DNA of 64,000 bases from Pelagimonas sp. (lineage in GTDB: Bacteria; Pseudomonadota; Alphaproteobacteria; Rhodobacterales; Rhodobacteraceae): NCBI GenBank assembly GCA_025210345.1, contig JAOARX010000025.1, positions 124,001 through 188,000 of the forward strand, read 5' to 3'. A program made the translations under genes and the position numbers. The notes beneath the pieces were generated by a model. The model saw nothing but the letters and a program-made list of their open reading frames with translations, searched no databases and was not told the origin of the DNA. Position 1 is the first letter of the stretch; each line of letters begins with the position of its first letter. Positions 1-8,840 of this stretch are shown piece by piece.

Positions 1-192
1 TTCGCCGATGACCACGACACCCTTGATGTCCAGCTGGTTGAGCTGTTCACGCATAGCGTTGACCGCAGCCTGATCGGCGGCCTTTTCGTCACCGCGCCCA
101 ATCCAGTCGGCGCTGGCAATAGCGGCTTGTTCGGCAACGCGGGCAAGCCCGAGCGACAGCATACGGTCGTTGAAATCAATCGGAGTGGACAT
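1..192 (-). CDS. glpX: Class II fructose-1,6-bisphosphatase GlpX, N-terminal part, cut by window edge
   Basis: Only the first 64 codons are inside the window; the gene runs off the left edge. The start MSTPIDFNDRMLSLGLARV followed by a Trp-Ile-Gly-Arg-Gly-Asp segment and an Ala-rich helix is the usual beginning of GlpX-type (class II) fructose-1,6-bisphosphatases, which make fructose 6-phosphate in gluconeogenesis and the Calvin cycle. The active site lies outside the window and cannot be checked. The gene lies just downstream of homoserine dehydrogenase on the same strand with a 134-base gap, so they may be co-transcribed (inference). Confidence 0.85.
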   Translation of the reverse strand, partial: MSTPIDFNDRMLSLGLARVAEQAAIASADWIGRGDEKAADQAAVNAMREQLNQLDIKGVVVIGE

Positions 193-326
193 GGCAGATG
201 CCTTCTTTGAAAAGCTAAGTTATGCGCGGTTTAGCGCGTCACGCCCCCGCACGGCAAGGGCTGGCTGCGCTAACAGCCGGGACAGAGGATGAGAACCACC
301 CCACTGTCGTGTCTGGGACACCCTTC

Positions 327-1625
327 TCAGAGTTCCTCGATCCGCAATGCAACCGGGGTTCCGCTGACAACACCGGTTTGATCCATGCCGGACAGGGCAT
401 CGCTCAGGGCGGCGCGGGTGGTCTTGTGTGTCACGATCAGAACCGGAGCCATGTCATTCTCATGATCATATTGGCGCATGCGGTGGATCGAGACCCCGGC
501 TTCGCCCAGCACAGCCGCAACCTTGGCCAGCGCGCCGGGTTTGTCGCTTAGCGACAGGCGCAGGTAATAGGGGGCGGGCGGATTGGTGTTCGCCGGTTGT
601 GCGGGCACCAGTTTCGAGGCGGGTTTGCCAAAGGTGGTCACGCGCAGCCCCCGCGCGATGTCCATCACGTCGCCCATGACAGCACTGGCGGTTGGGCCTT
701 CGCCCGCACCGGCACCACGCAGGACAACCTGCCCCACCTGGTCGCCTTCGACCACGACCATATTTGTGCCGCCAACCAACTGCCCAAGCGGCGAGGTGGC
801 CGGCACCAAACAGGGTGTCATGCTTTGTTCAAGCCCCCGGCCCGTCATCCGCGACACGCCCAGCAGCTTGATCCGATACCCCATATCCGCCGCCTGGCGA
901 ATATCTTCGATGGTGACACAGCCGATCCCCTCAAGTTCAACCGCGTCAAAGTTCACCTGCGTGCCATAGGCGATGGCCGACAACAGCGACAGCTTGTGGC
1001 CCGCATCGATACCGCCCACATCAAGGTTTGGATCCGCCTCAAGATAGCCAAGCCCATCTGCCTCGGCAAAGGCTTCGTCATAGGTCAGGCCCGCGTCTTC
1101 CATCCGGGTCAGGATATAGTTGCAGGTGCCGTTCATGACCCCCATGACCCGTTCGATATCATTGCCCGCCAGACCTTCGGTCAGGCTTTTGATGATCGGG
1201 ATTCCCCCGGCGACGGCGGCTTCGAACCGCAGCACCGCATCGTTTGCCTCGGCCAGTTCGGCCAGTTCCTGCCCGTGATGTGCCAGCAAAGCCTTGTTCG
1301 CGGTCACAACATCCTTGCCCGCCTTAAGCGCCGCTTCGGTCGCGGCCTTGGCCGGGCCGTCGCTGCCGCCCATAAGCTCGACGAACACGTCGACGTCATT
1401 GCGTGTGGCCAGCTTCACCGGATCATCTTCCCAGGCGTAGTCTTTCAACGAAACGCCGCGATCCGTGTCACGGTTGCGTGCGCAAACTGCGCTGATGGCG
1501 ATCGCCGACCCGCTGCGTTCTTCCAACAACGCGGCCTTTTGGCGTACGATTTTCACCACCCCGGCGCCCACGGTTCCCAGACCGGCAATACCAAGGCGCA
1601 AGGGTTTGGATGTCTTGTCGGACAT
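327..1625 (-). CDS. hom: Homoserine dehydrogenase
   Basis: The 432-residue product reduces aspartate semialdehyde to homoserine, the branch point to threonine and methionine. An N-terminal Rossmann motif LGIAGLGTVGAGVV (about residues 11-24) binds NAD(P). A central catalytic domain follows, with the family's GVMNGTCNYIL and EADPNLDVGGIDAGHKL segments. A C-terminal ACT domain (from about residue 350, containing SDKPGALAKVAAVLGEAGVSI) is the usual allosteric module for threonine feedback. The length is normal for the ACT-containing form. The gene reads toward glpX. Its start ATG at 1625 lies just ahead of a short non-coding gap that separates it from the small lipoprotein gene. Confidence 0.96.
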   Translation of the reverse strand: MSDKTSKPLRLGIAGLGTVGAGVVKIVRQKAALLEERSGSAIAISAVCARNRDTDRGVSLKDYAWEDDPVKLATRNDVDVFVELMGGSDGPAKAATEAALKAGKDVVTANKALLAHHGQELAELAEANDAVLRFEAAVAGGIPIIKSLTEGLAGNDIERVMGVMNGTCNYILTRMEDAGLTYDEAFAEADGLGYLEADPNLDVGGIDAGHKLSLLSAIAYGTQVNFDAVELEGIGCVTIEDIRQAADMGYRIKLLGVSRMTGRGLEQSMTPCLVPATSPLGQLVGGTNMVVVEGDQVGQVVLRGAGAGEGPTASAVMGDVMDIARGLRVTTFGKPASKLVPAQPANTNPPAPYYLRLSLSDKPGALAKVAAVLGEAGVSIHRMRQYDHENDMAPVLIVTHKTTRAALSDALSGMDQTGVVSGTPVALRIEEL

Positions 1626-1729
1626 GGGGGGCTCCTATTGGAAAACTGCTTTCCCGCCCGACCTATCCCGTCCCGCCGTCTGACGCAACGGCGGTTTCCT
1701 CCATGGCCTCGAAAACCAAGTTAACCGGG

Positions 1730-2056
1730 TTACATGTCCTGCAAGGCAGCTGCTTTTTGGCGCAAACGTGCGATGCGTTTCTCCAGGGCGCGGTCTGACC
1801 CGACGCGATGCGCCCGCAGCTGATCGGCCCGCGCGTTCAACCCCGCGACACGCCCTTCGACATGCCCCACGGTCGCAACCGAAGCCGTGCGCGGACCATC
1901 CGCCAACAACGGATCAAGCGGCAAAATCCGTGGGAACTCGGCCCCGCCGGGCAGGTCAATACGCCCCTCTTCCAGCTCGGGGAATTGGGTACAGCCCACC
2001 AGCACGCTGCACAACAGCATCGCCCGCAGTCCAAAGTGTCGCAAAACGTAAACCAT
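1730..2056 (-). CDS. Small predicted lipoprotein of unknown function
   Basis: I do not recognise the family. The 108-residue product begins with a short signal peptide ending in a lipobox (LLCSVLVGC, Cys at about residue 22), so it is predicted to be exported and lipid-anchored. The mature part has a Pro/Leu-rich segment (EFPRILPLDPLLADG) and a C-terminal charged, probably coiled-coil helix (RADQLRAHRVGSDRALEKRIARLRQKAAALQ). The gene is divergent from the TetR regulator at 2133 and shares a 76-base intergenic region that contains a perfect 16-base palindrome, so it may be controlled by that regulator (inference). Confidence 0.72.
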   Translation of the reverse strand: MVYVLRHFGLRAMLLCSVLVGCTQFPELEEGRIDLPGGAEFPRILPLDPLLADGPRTASVATVGHVEGRVAGLNARADQLRAHRVGSDRALEKRIARLRQKAAALQDM

Positions 2057-2103
2057 GCCCTCTCATGCCGCATGACAGGCGTCAGGGCAAGCGATGGGTT
2101 GAT

Positions 2104-2119
2104 CTGAACGGCCGTTCAG
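2104..2119. promoter_or_regulatory. Perfect 16-base palindrome, probable TetR-type operator
   Basis: CTGAACGGCCGTTCAG is its own reverse complement. It lies between the divergent starts of the lipoprotein gene (2056) and the TetR regulator (2133), 13 bases ahead of the regulator's ATG. The AACG/CGTT half-sites are typical for TetR regulators related to fatty-acid or branched-chain acyl-CoA control. Autoregulation is inferred from position and symmetry. Confidence 0.7.
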
Positions 2120-2132
2120 TTACTTTCTGTTC

Positions 2133-2720
2133 ATGGCACGTACCCAAGGTTCCCATTCCCAAATCACCGGCCCGCGCATTCGCAGCGCAGCGCTCAAGCT
2201 GTTTTCCGAGCGCGGCTATGCGGCTGTTTCCATGCGCCAAATTGCTTCTGAAGTGGGGCTGCAGGCCGGGGCCCTGTACAATTACACCCCGGACAAACAG
2301 GCGCTTTTGTTTTCGCTGATGAAAGGCCATATGGATGAGCTGCTGACCGCTTATCGGGCGCTGCCCCGCGGCGGAACACCGCAAGCGCGGCTGGAAACCT
2401 TTGTGCGATTTCACATTGCCTTTCACCTGGATCGCCCCGAGGCGGTTTTCATCTCTTACATGGAGCTGCGAAATCTCACGCCCGAGAACTTTGCCCTGAT
2501 CGAAGAGCTGCGCGGCGCATATGAGACCGAGCTGCAAACGATTCTGACCACCGGTCACGACCAAGGGGATTTTGCCCTGACCGACAGCAAAATCAGCACC
2601 ATGGCGGTGATCGCCATGCTGACCGGTGTCACCACATGGTATCGCCCCAAAGGGCGGCTGTCCGTCGATCAGGTTCAGGACATCTATTGGGATATGGTGC
2701 GCAAGGCGGTGCTGGCCTAG
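2133..2720 (+). CDS. TetR/AcrR family transcriptional regulator
   Basis: The 195-residue protein has an N-terminal TetR helix-turn-helix (about residues 12-60, with the recognition segment SMRQIASEVGLQAGALYNY) and an all-helical C-terminal ligand and dimerisation domain. The ligand is not evident. The upstream operator-like palindrome resembles those of regulators of acyl-CoA metabolism in proteobacteria, which is only suggestive. No strong Shine-Dalgarno is visible before the ATG. The gene is divergent from the small lipoprotein and convergent with the cytochrome c pair, and a GGGGCCAGCCCC hairpin lies just past its stop. Confidence 0.9.
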   Translation: MARTQGSHSQITGPRIRSAALKLFSERGYAAVSMRQIASEVGLQAGALYNYTPDKQALLFSLMKGHMDELLTAYRALPRGGTPQARLETFVRFHIAFHLDRPEAVFISYMELRNLTPENFALIEELRGAYETELQTILTTGHDQGDFALTDSKISTMAVIAMLTGVTTWYRPKGRLSVDQVQDIYWDMVRKAVLA

Positions 2721-2749
2721 GCCTGTCAGAACCCAGGGACCAGCACCAA

Positions 2750-2761
2750 GGGGCCAGCCCC
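2750..2761. repeat. GGGGCCAGCCCC hairpin, degenerate member of the intergenic repeat family
   Basis: This 12-base self-complementary core lies between the convergent TetR and cytochrome genes. The same 12 bases occur at 34626-34637 after the saccharopine dehydrogenase gene, and a related GGGGCTCTGCCCC core follows the pyrophosphatase gene at 40568-40580. It may act as a transcription or mRNA end. Confidence 0.4.
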
Positions 2762-2767
2762 CCGGCG

Positions 2768-3181
2768 TTAGCGTGTCTGCTGAAGAGATTCGATATATTC
2801 GACCAGCGCCACAAGTTTGCGCGGCGTGGGCGTCAGCACGCCATCACCGCTGTCGAAGGGAATCAGATCGCCCTCCAGCAGCACCCCGAACTCGGGCATG
2901 CCCGGACCATCCATGTCCGACCGGGCATAGCCGTCGACAATGGACATGACCTTGGCCCGCGGGAAACTGTTGTTATGGCGCACCTGGATCAAGGTCAGAT
3001 CCGCCGGCGGCCGCGACATGGCGCGGGCCATTTCACCGTCCCCCTTGCCATTGGCGCCGTGGCAGGTGGCGCAGTTCTCCATGAACAGACCTTTGCCGTC
3101 CGATGCCACAGGCATTTCCGCCTGCTCCACGCAACCCGCGACAAGCGCAGCCGCCATGAGGCCGATGGACAATCGCATCAT
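2768..3181 (-). CDS. Lipoprotein c-type cytochrome (downstream paralogue)
   Basis: The 137-residue product is a single-haem c-type cytochrome for periplasmic electron transfer. A signal peptide ends in a lipobox (AALVAGC), so the protein is predicted to be membrane-anchored. The haem motif CATCH is followed by a GMPEFG segment that likely supplies the axial methionine. I chose the ATG at 3181 because an AAAGGA site lies a few bases upstream; a longer open frame to 3244 would overlap the preceding gene and hide the signal peptide. It closely parallels the neighbouring upstream cytochrome (shared PPxDLT, MPEFG, LEGD, YxESLQQ blocks), so the two look like a tandem duplication. Redox partner unknown. 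Confidence 0.85.
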   Translation of the reverse strand: MMRLSIGLMAAALVAGCVEQAEMPVASDGKGLFMENCATCHGANGKGDGEMARAMSRPPADLTLIQVRHNNSFPRAKVMSIVDGYARSDMDGPGMPEFGVLLEGDLIPFDSGDGVLTPTPRKLVALVEYIESLQQTR

Positions 3182-3212
3182 GGGTATTCCTTTCTGGCTC
3201 ATAAAACTTTGC

Positions 3213-3656
3213 TTACTGCTGGAGGCTTTCAAGATAGGACACAAGATCCAGCATGGGTTTCGGCGTCAAGATCACTTCACCATCCGGTGCCGCCCATTCG
3301 ACGGGATCCCCTTCAAGCATGGGGCCGAATTCCGGCATCAGCCCCCGGTGGAACTTGCCCGGGTACCCATAGACCTCTTCCATCACGCGCTGCGCCGGAA
3401 ACAGGCCATCGTTTGCGGCGGACAGCATCGTCAGATCAGAGGGGGGAACGGGCAGATCATCCGCCAGACGCCCCCCACCGGTGGCATCCGCACCGTGACA
3501 CATCACGCAATTGGCCTCAAAAAGAGCCTTGCCCTTGGCAAAGGGCACCTCTTGGTCTGACGCATCCCCTGAAACGGGCAGGCCAACCCGGGACAGCAGG
3601 GCGCAGCCCCCCAGCAAGGCGACGGCGCCAACCAGTGCAATCTTTGCGAATTTCAT
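3213..3656 (-). CDS. Lipoprotein c-type cytochrome (upstream paralogue)
   Basis: The 147-residue product carries a signal peptide with lipobox (ALLGGC), a CVMCH haem motif near residue 50 and an LMPEFG segment for the sixth ligand. It is predicted to be a monohaem, membrane-anchored periplasmic cytochrome. It is the first gene of a two-gene run with its paralogue, with a gap of 31 bases. The two proteins share order and spacing of motifs but differ clearly in sequence, which suggests an old duplication. No oxidase or dehydrogenase gene is next to them, so the electron donor and acceptor are unknown. Confidence 0.87.
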   Translation of the reverse strand: MKFAKIALVGAVALLGGCALLSRVGLPVSGDASDQEVPFAKGKALFEANCVMCHGADATGGGRLADDLPVPPSDLTMLSAANDGLFPAQRVMEEVYGYPGKFHRGLMPEFGPMLEGDPVEWAAPDGEVILTPKPMLDLVSYLESLQQ

Positions 3657-3906
3657 CTCACTGCCCTTTCATTTTTTCCGTGATTGCCGCCATTTGGCCG
3701 TTTTCGAAAAACTCGGGCACCGGGGCGTGACATTCGTACGGTAAACCGCCAGTCTGGCAAAAATCCGGAAGGTTGGCCCTATGATGCCACCTTGCCCGGC
3801 GGGGGAAAAGCCGAAAGGCACCAGACGCGGCAGACTGACTTTGGCTGTGGCGAATGGGCGGCGGTCACGGGCTTTGGCAGCGATTGAACAAAAGGACATG
3901 TCGCAC

Positions 3907-4341
3907 ATGACACATTACGCGATGATCATGCTGCTTGCCGGGATCGGCATTCCCATCCTCGCAGCGCTGAATGCTGCGCTGGGCCAGCATCTGGGCTCGC
4001 CTGTGGCGGCGGGACTGGTGTTGTTCTGCGTTGCGCTGCTGAGCACGGCTGTTGTTTGGGGCGCGACCGGCGCCGGAAACCTGGGCCAGCTGTCCAGCGC
4101 CCCCAAACACGTGTTTCTGGCCGGATGTCTCGTGGCCTTCTACGTGCTGTCCATCACCTTTGTCGCCCCGAAATTCGGGGTGGGAAACGCGGTGTTCTTT
4201 GTGCTCATAGGCCAGTTGATCAGCGCCGCAGCGATCGACCATTTTGGCCTGTTCGGCGCACGGATCAGCCCGCTGGGCATGACACGCGCCTTGGGCATCG
4301 GGGTGATGGCGCTTGGGGTCTGGATCACCCAACGCGCCTAG
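3907..4341 (+). CDS. DMT-superfamily (DUF606/YdcZ-type) small membrane transporter
   Basis: The 144-residue protein has four to five hydrophobic segments and the pattern [25 protein letters not shown] near its start, typical of the DUF606/YdcZ group of half-size drug/metabolite-type transporters that work as dimers. Substrate unknown. ATGs at 3898 and 3907 are both possible. I prefer 3907 because the AAAGGA site at 3891-3896 is then about ten bases away, against one base for 3898. The stop overlaps that of the convergent RTX gene by four bases. The 250 bases before it (3657-3906) hold no convincing gene. Confidence 0.78.
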   Translation: MTHYAMIMLLAGIGIPILAALNAALGQHLGSPVAAGLVLFCVALLSTAVVWGATGAGNLGQLSSAPKHVFLAGCLVAFYVLSITFVAPKFGVGNAVFFVLIGQLISAAAIDHFGLFGARISPLGMTRALGIGVMALGVWITQRA

Positions 4342-5042
4342 GGAAGCGCGCCATTCTCGGCCTCGGTGGTGTCCAGGAACGTGACCAAACCGATATCGAT
4401 TTCGGTTTCGAGCCCCTCAAGCGTGATGGTCATCCCGGTGGACAGGGTCAACAAAACACCCGTGTCCAGAACCGCCTGCGCGCTGACCGTGGGCGCATCG
4501 CCTCCGTCATGCGCCACGATCAGTACATCGTCCTGAGGGTCGAAATCCGTGACGACGGCCGAGGCACGCAGATAAAACCGATCTTCCCCCGCACCACCGG
4601 TGCCAATGTCATTTTCATCCAAGACGATCTGATCATCGCCTTCGCCACCATCGAGAAAATCGCCGGTTCCGTCTTCGCTGCCGTCGGACCCGCCGTAAAG
4701 CGCATCCGCGCCTGCGCCGCCTGAAAGCGTATCCGTTCCTGTACCGCCGCTCAGGGTGTCATTCCCCTCCCCCCCAAAAAGCAGATCGGCACCCTCGCCG
4801 CCGGACAGGGTGTCGTCGCCCCCCCTGCCAACCAGCGTATCATCGCCCTGCAATCCCTCTAGCGTGTCGGCGGCATCGCTGCCCCTCAGCAGATCATCGG
4901 CCTGAGTGCCCTCAGGGTCCGGGGTGTCGGGGTCATCTGTTGGTTCGGCATCGTCGCCATCATCGCTGTCCCCAAACTGCGACGCCCCCAAAAGGACAAA
5001 CGGGCCCAGCCCGAGGATCAACAACACCAGTTCCAACGACAT
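4338..5042 (-). CDS. RTX-type calcium-binding repeat protein with N-terminal membrane anchor
   Basis: The 234-residue protein starts with a hydrophobic helix ([17 protein letters not shown], about residues 3-19) and an Asp/Pro-rich linker. About seven glycine- and aspartate-rich nonapeptide repeats follow (pattern GGxGxDxLx, roughly residues 50-130), which bind calcium in RTX proteins. The C-terminal part ([21 protein letters not shown]) resembles the post-repeat domain of RTX proteins. I used the ATG at 5042, with AAAGG eight bases upstream, rather than the GTG at 5051. An N-terminal helix is unlike secreted RTX toxins, so it may stay anchored. Its link to the type I transporter at 19287 is unproven. 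Confidence 0.85.
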   Translation of the reverse strand: MSLELVLLILGLGPFVLLGASQFGDSDDGDDAEPTDDPDTPDPEGTQADDLLRGSDAADTLEGLQGDDTLVGRGGDDTLSGGEGADLLFGGEGNDTLSGGTGTDTLSGGAGADALYGGSDGSEDGTGDFLDGGEGDDQIVLDENDIGTGGAGEDRFYLRASAVVTDFDPQDDVLIVAHDGGDAPTVSAQAVLDTGVLLTLSTGMTITLEGLETEIDIGLVTFLDTTEAENGALP

Positions 5043-5133
5043 TGGATGCACCTTTCACGAATACATCCCTAAGATTGCCGTTGTATCGGGGCGCAAATCT
5101 GGCGCGCGCGGGGCGGAAAGCCGGAGAATAGAG

Positions 5134-5817
5134 TCAATCTTCGCGAATGCTGCCGTTGTGAAGATGCAGCTGACGATCCATTTTCCCGGCCAGTTCCAGA
5201 TTGTGCGTGGCGATCAGGGCGGACAACCCCGTTTCACGCACAAGTTTCATCAATGCCGCAAACACGCGATCCGAGGTTTCGGGGTCAAGGTTGCCCGTGG
5301 GTTCATCCGCCAGCAACAGCCCCGGCGCATTGGCCATGGCCCGACAAAAGGCAACCCGTTGCTGTTCGCCGCCCGACATGGCCGCCGGTCTGTGGGACGC
5401 GCGGTCCCCCACGCCGACGCTTTCCAACAGCGCACGGGCGCGGGCCTCGGCCGCATCGCGGGCGGTGCCATTGGCCAGTTGCGGCAACACGATGTTTTCC
5501 AGCGCCGTGAACTCCGGCAGCAGATGATGGAACTGATAGACAAAGCCCAATTGCGCGCGCCGCGTGATCGTGCGCTTGCGATCACTGCGCCCCTGCATGG
5601 GTTGGCCTGCGATTTCGACTTCACCGGCGTCAGGCGTGTCCAGCAGCCCGGCAATATGCAGCAGCGTCGACTTGCCAGCGCCCGAAGGGGCCAAAAGCGC
5701 GACCACCTCCCCCCGGTTCAAACTGAGATCCACCCCGTTAAGCACTTTGACCTCGCCGGGTTTGCCCCGGTTATAGACCTTTTCGATACCGCTGAGTTTC
5801 AAAACAGGATTATTCAT
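5134..5817 (-). CDS. lolD: Lipoprotein-releasing ABC transporter ATPase LolD
   Basis: The 227-residue protein is the ATPase of the inner-membrane complex that extracts outer-membrane lipoproteins for hand-over to LolA. It has Walker [10 protein letters not shown] (43-51), the Q-loop in [11 protein letters not shown] (Gln 95), the signature MSGGEQQR (147-154) and Walker B LLLADEP (167-173) followed by TGNLDP, the pattern of the LolD/MacB subfamily. Its start overlaps the end of the permease gene by eight bases, so the two are translationally linked and probably made in balanced amounts. Confidence 0.95.
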   Translation of the reverse strand: MNNPVLKLSGIEKVYNRGKPGEVKVLNGVDLSLNRGEVVALLAPSGAGKSTLLHIAGLLDTPDAGEVEIAGQPMQGRSDRKRTITRRAQLGFVYQFHHLLPEFTALENIVLPQLANGTARDAAEARARALLESVGVGDRASHRPAAMSGGEQQRVAFCRAMANAPGLLLADEPTGNLDPETSDRVFAALMKLVRETGLSALIATHNLELAGKMDRQLHLHNGSIRED

Positions 5818-7120
5818 AGCGCAGCGCCTCGACCGGGTTCATCCGCGCCGCGCGCCGCGCCGGGAAAATGGTGACGATAAACGACAAAGACAGCGACAGC
5901 GCCACCGCCGTCAGCACATCGGCCAGCTCTAACTTGGCGGGCAGCGCATAGATCCCGCGAATAGAGGGATCCCAAACGCCGCCCCCCGCCAGGAAATTCA
6001 CAAAGGCAAAGATCTGGTCGATATAGATCGCGAACAGGCAGCCCAGAACAACCCCCGCGATCGTGCCCAGAATGCCGGTCGACGCCCCACAGATAAAGAA
6101 GACCCGCATGACCGAGCCTTCGGTCAGGCCCATGGTGCGCAGGATGCCGATGTCGCGCCCTTTGTTTTTCACCAGCATGATCAGCCCGGAAACGATATTC
6201 ATCGTCGCGATCAAAACCAGCACGGACAAGATGACGAACATCACGTTGTCCTCCATCTCAAGGGCGCGCAGAAATCCCCCGCTTGCGTCCTGCCACGTCC
6301 AGATCAACGCCCCGGCGCCTGCGGCCTGCGCCACCGGAACCACCAGGGCCTCGACCGCCTCGGGGTCATGCGCGATGACCTCAAGCTCATCTGCGACCCC
6401 TTCACGATTGAAATACAACTGGGCCTCTTCGAACGGCATGTAGACCCGCGTCTTATCAATATCAAAGCGGCCGGCGGTGAAAATCACCGTGACCTCATAG
6501 GATTTGATCCGGGGGGAAACCCCAAAGGCGGTCTTTACCCCGTTGGGGGAGATCAGCTTGATTTGATCACCAACGCCAACCCCAAGGATCTGTGCCACGC
6601 CGGACCCAATGGCAATGCCCTGATCAAAGCGTTCAAGATCACCGCGCGCGGTTTCCGGGTTCGCGACGCGCGGGATGGCGGCGAAATCCGCAGCAGCGAT
6701 GCCAAACACCTCGACCCCGGCGTTGCTGCGATCTGCGGTGGCCATGACCTGCCCTTTGACCAAGGGCGCGACGCGGGCCACACCGGGCACGGCGCGCACG
6801 CGTTCGGCCATGGCCGCATGGTTGGGCAGGGTGCGGGTCGGGCGGCCCTGCGCGTCACTGCGCTGGACGTGATAGACGGTCAAATGCGCGTTTGATCCCA
6901 GGATCGTATCCACGAACTCGGCCCGAAATCCCGTGCGTACAGCCAAGGTCGCAATCAAGGCAAACACCGCCAACGTGATCCCCACAAGACTGATCCACGT
7001 CATGACGCTGACTCCGCCCTCGGCGCGGCGCGCACGCAAATACCGCCACGCGATCATCCATTCGAACGGGGCAAATGGGGCGGTTGAAAGCGCCGTCGGG
7101 GCTTTGTTTTGCTGGGGCAT
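5810..7120 (-). CDS. lolC: Lipoprotein-releasing ABC transporter permease (LolC/LolE family)
   Basis: The 436-residue inner-membrane protein has the LolC/E layout. A cytoplasmic start contains [11 protein letters not shown]. One transmembrane helix follows ([21 protein letters not shown]), then a large periplasmic domain and three C-terminal helices, with the conserved end [16 protein letters not shown]. Only one permease gene is present, so the complex may be a homodimer, as proposed for other alphaproteobacteria. I chose the ATG at 7120 (MPQQNKAP) because the open frame upstream of it lacks family similarity. LolD follows with an overlap. Confidence 0.93.
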   Translation of the reverse strand: MPQQNKAPTALSTAPFAPFEWMIAWRYLRARRAEGGVSVMTWISLVGITLAVFALIATLAVRTGFRAEFVDTILGSNAHLTVYHVQRSDAQGRPTRTLPNHAAMAERVRAVPGVARVAPLVKGQVMATADRSNAGVEVFGIAAADFAAIPRVANPETARGDLERFDQGIAIGSGVAQILGVGVGDQIKLISPNGVKTAFGVSPRIKSYEVTVIFTAGRFDIDKTRVYMPFEEAQLYFNREGVADELEVIAHDPEAVEALVVPVAQAAGAGALIWTWQDASGGFLRALEMEDNVMFVILSVLVLIATMNIVSGLIMLVKNKGRDIGILRTMGLTEGSVMRVFFICGASTGILGTIAGVVLGCLFAIYIDQIFAFVNFLAGGGVWDPSIRGIYALPAKLELADVLTAVALSLSLSFIVTIFPARRAARMNPVEALRYE

Positions 7121-7239
7121 TCGGGCCTCTTGTCTGCTCGGGCGGAACCTGACGCCAACCCGGCGATTGGTCAAGCGACCTGTGGTCAGAAGCCCGTGAT
7201 CTGCGAAAAAGCGCGCTCTTTTCCCCGCAAGTGGGGTGC

Positions 7240-8043
7240 TCAAACGCCGATCTGGTCCAACAAACCGGCGACCATGCGATGATAGCTGGCACCAAACAGC
7301 CGGGCATGCACCAACGCGGGCCACAACTGATAGGCCAGCCTGCGGTGCTCATAGCCGGGATCAAGCGGGCCATAGGCCTCCCAGAAGGCGGGTGGTGGGT
7401 GACCGAACAGCCCCAGCATGGCCAGATCCACTTCGGGGGCACCAAAATAACACGCCGGATCAATCAAGGCGGTGCGACCCGGTGTAAACAGCACGTTCCC
7501 CTGCCACATATCCCCATGCAGCAATGCAGGTTGGGGCCGCCCCGGGATCATTTCCGGCAAGGCCCGCAAAACCGCGTCTGCCCGTTTGGCCAAGGCAGGC
7601 GGCAGGCTTGGGATGCTGGGGGCAAGGCGCTGTTCCGCCCAGAACCCGGCCCAGTTTGACCGTTGCCGATTGTCGATTTCAACCGGACCAAAAGCATAAT
7701 CCTGCGGCCAGCCAAAGCTCTCGGCATGATGGCCATGCAGGGTCCGAAGGGTCTGCCCAAGCCGCTGCCAGCCGTCGCGCTCTGCCTGCCCTTCCTCCAG
7801 CCACTCAAGGCACAAGACCCCTGACTGTTTGAACAAAACAGCCGGCACATCGGCCCCCGCCTGCCCCATTGCACCAAGCATCTACCCTTCGATCTCGACC
7901 AGAGCGCCCAGTTTGACCACGACACGCCTGTCGTCAGACAGGTCCATAACCAGCGTCTTGGAAAAATCTCCCCCCAACAGGGGGGCCTGAGCCACCACCT
8001 GCGCCCCCAAGGCGCGCTGCAAGGTGGCCACCCAATCGGTCAT
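7240..8043 (-). pseudogene. Fructosamine-kinase-family gene interrupted by one in-frame TAG
   Basis: Read from the ATG at 8043, the frame runs MTDWVATLQRALGAQVV, then LLGGDFSKTLV and RVVVKLGALVEIEG, hits TAG at 7884-7882 (codon 54), and continues in the same frame for 213 more codons as a normal kinase body. The body has LLHGDMWQGNVLF (catalytic HGD) and LIDPACYFGAPEVDLAML. The parts before and after the TAG match the N-lobe and C-lobe of the fructosamine kinase/APH-fold family, so this is one gene with a single nonsense codon. The ATG overlaps the ygfZ stop as ATGA. A stub starting at 7881 would lack the ATP-binding lobe. It may be a real mutation or a sequencing error. Confidence 0.8.
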
Positions 8044-8780
8044 GGCAAACGTGTGATCTTGGCGTCGCCCGCCGTCATGTCGCCCTGCGCGCGATCAAAC
8101 CGAAGATAGGCAATGCCGCGCCCATTTGCCTGAGAATACAGCACGCCCGCGGGTTTGCCATTGGCGGTGATGTCGCTTCCAACCGGCGCGCCCCCCTCGA
8201 CCGCAACCACCACCAACCCCTTGCGCAGTTCGGTCTTGTGTTTCATCCGCGCGGTCACCTCTTGACCGACATAACAGCCCTTGCGGAAATCAACCCCGTT
8301 CAGCCGTTCAAATCCCGCTTCGAGGATATAGCTGTCCGGTGTCAGCTCTATCCCGGTTTCGGGCACACAGGCCGCCACCCGCAGCGCGGTCCAATCCACG
8401 TCTTGTCCCGGCTGACCGGCATAGCCACGCCACCCCAGCGACGGATCGCGCGGGTCGGCAAAGGCCCCCTTGGGAGGCGCACCCAACCCCCGGCTGACAG
8501 GTATATCGGTCAGGTCTATCTGCACGTCCGAGCGCAGCTTGTACATGGATAGGATCTGCACAAGGGACGGCCCTTGATCTGCCGCGACGTCCAACAAAAT
8601 CGCCCCGTCCTCGCCCGGCACCAGGAAAAAGTCCGCACGGTATTTGCCCTGCGCGGTCAGCAGCGCGGCATAGACCAGCCCATCTTTCAAACGCGTGACA
8701 TCATTTGTCACCAATCCCTGCAGAAAATGTTCTGCATCCGCGCCGGTCAGGCGGATCACGTGGCGGTCCTGTTCGCTCAT
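8040..8780 (-). CDS. ygfZ: YgfZ/GcvT-like folate-binding iron-sulfur repair protein
   Basis: The 246-residue protein carries the signature KGCYVGQE (167-174) that defines YgfZ, a tetrahydrofolate-binding relative of GcvT needed for repair or assembly of certain iron-sulfur enzymes such as MiaB. The start ATG at 8780 is preferred because an AAGGGA site lies at the right distance, whereas the site abuts the in-frame ATG six bases upstream. The gene is followed by the fructosamine-kinase-like gene with a four-base ATGA overlap and is divergent from a glycosyltransferase. Confidence 0.92.
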   Translation of the reverse strand: MSEQDRHVIRLTGADAEHFLQGLVTNDVTRLKDGLVYAALLTAQGKYRADFFLVPGEDGAILLDVAADQGPSLVQILSMYKLRSDVQIDLTDIPVSRGLGAPPKGAFADPRDPSLGWRGYAGQPGQDVDWTALRVAACVPETGIELTPDSYILEAGFERLNGVDFRKGCYVGQEVTARMKHKTELRKGLVVVAVEGGAPVGSDITANGKPAGVLYSQANGRGIAYLRFDRAQGDMTAGDAKITRLP

Positions 8781-8840
8781 GCCCATTCCCTTTTGCTCTC
8801 ATTGGGATATAGGACAGTCAGCCCCAAACGAACAGTCCCC

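Noticed and set aside
597-1724. A 375-codon plus-strand open frame opposite homoserine dehydrogenase
   Set aside because: It mirrors the codon bias of hom, which has complete catalytic and ACT domains; no recognisable domain.
3657-3906. A 79-codon minus-strand frame between the cytochromes and the DMT transporter
   Set aside because: No initiation signal, composition or motif supports it; it spans the divergent promoter region.
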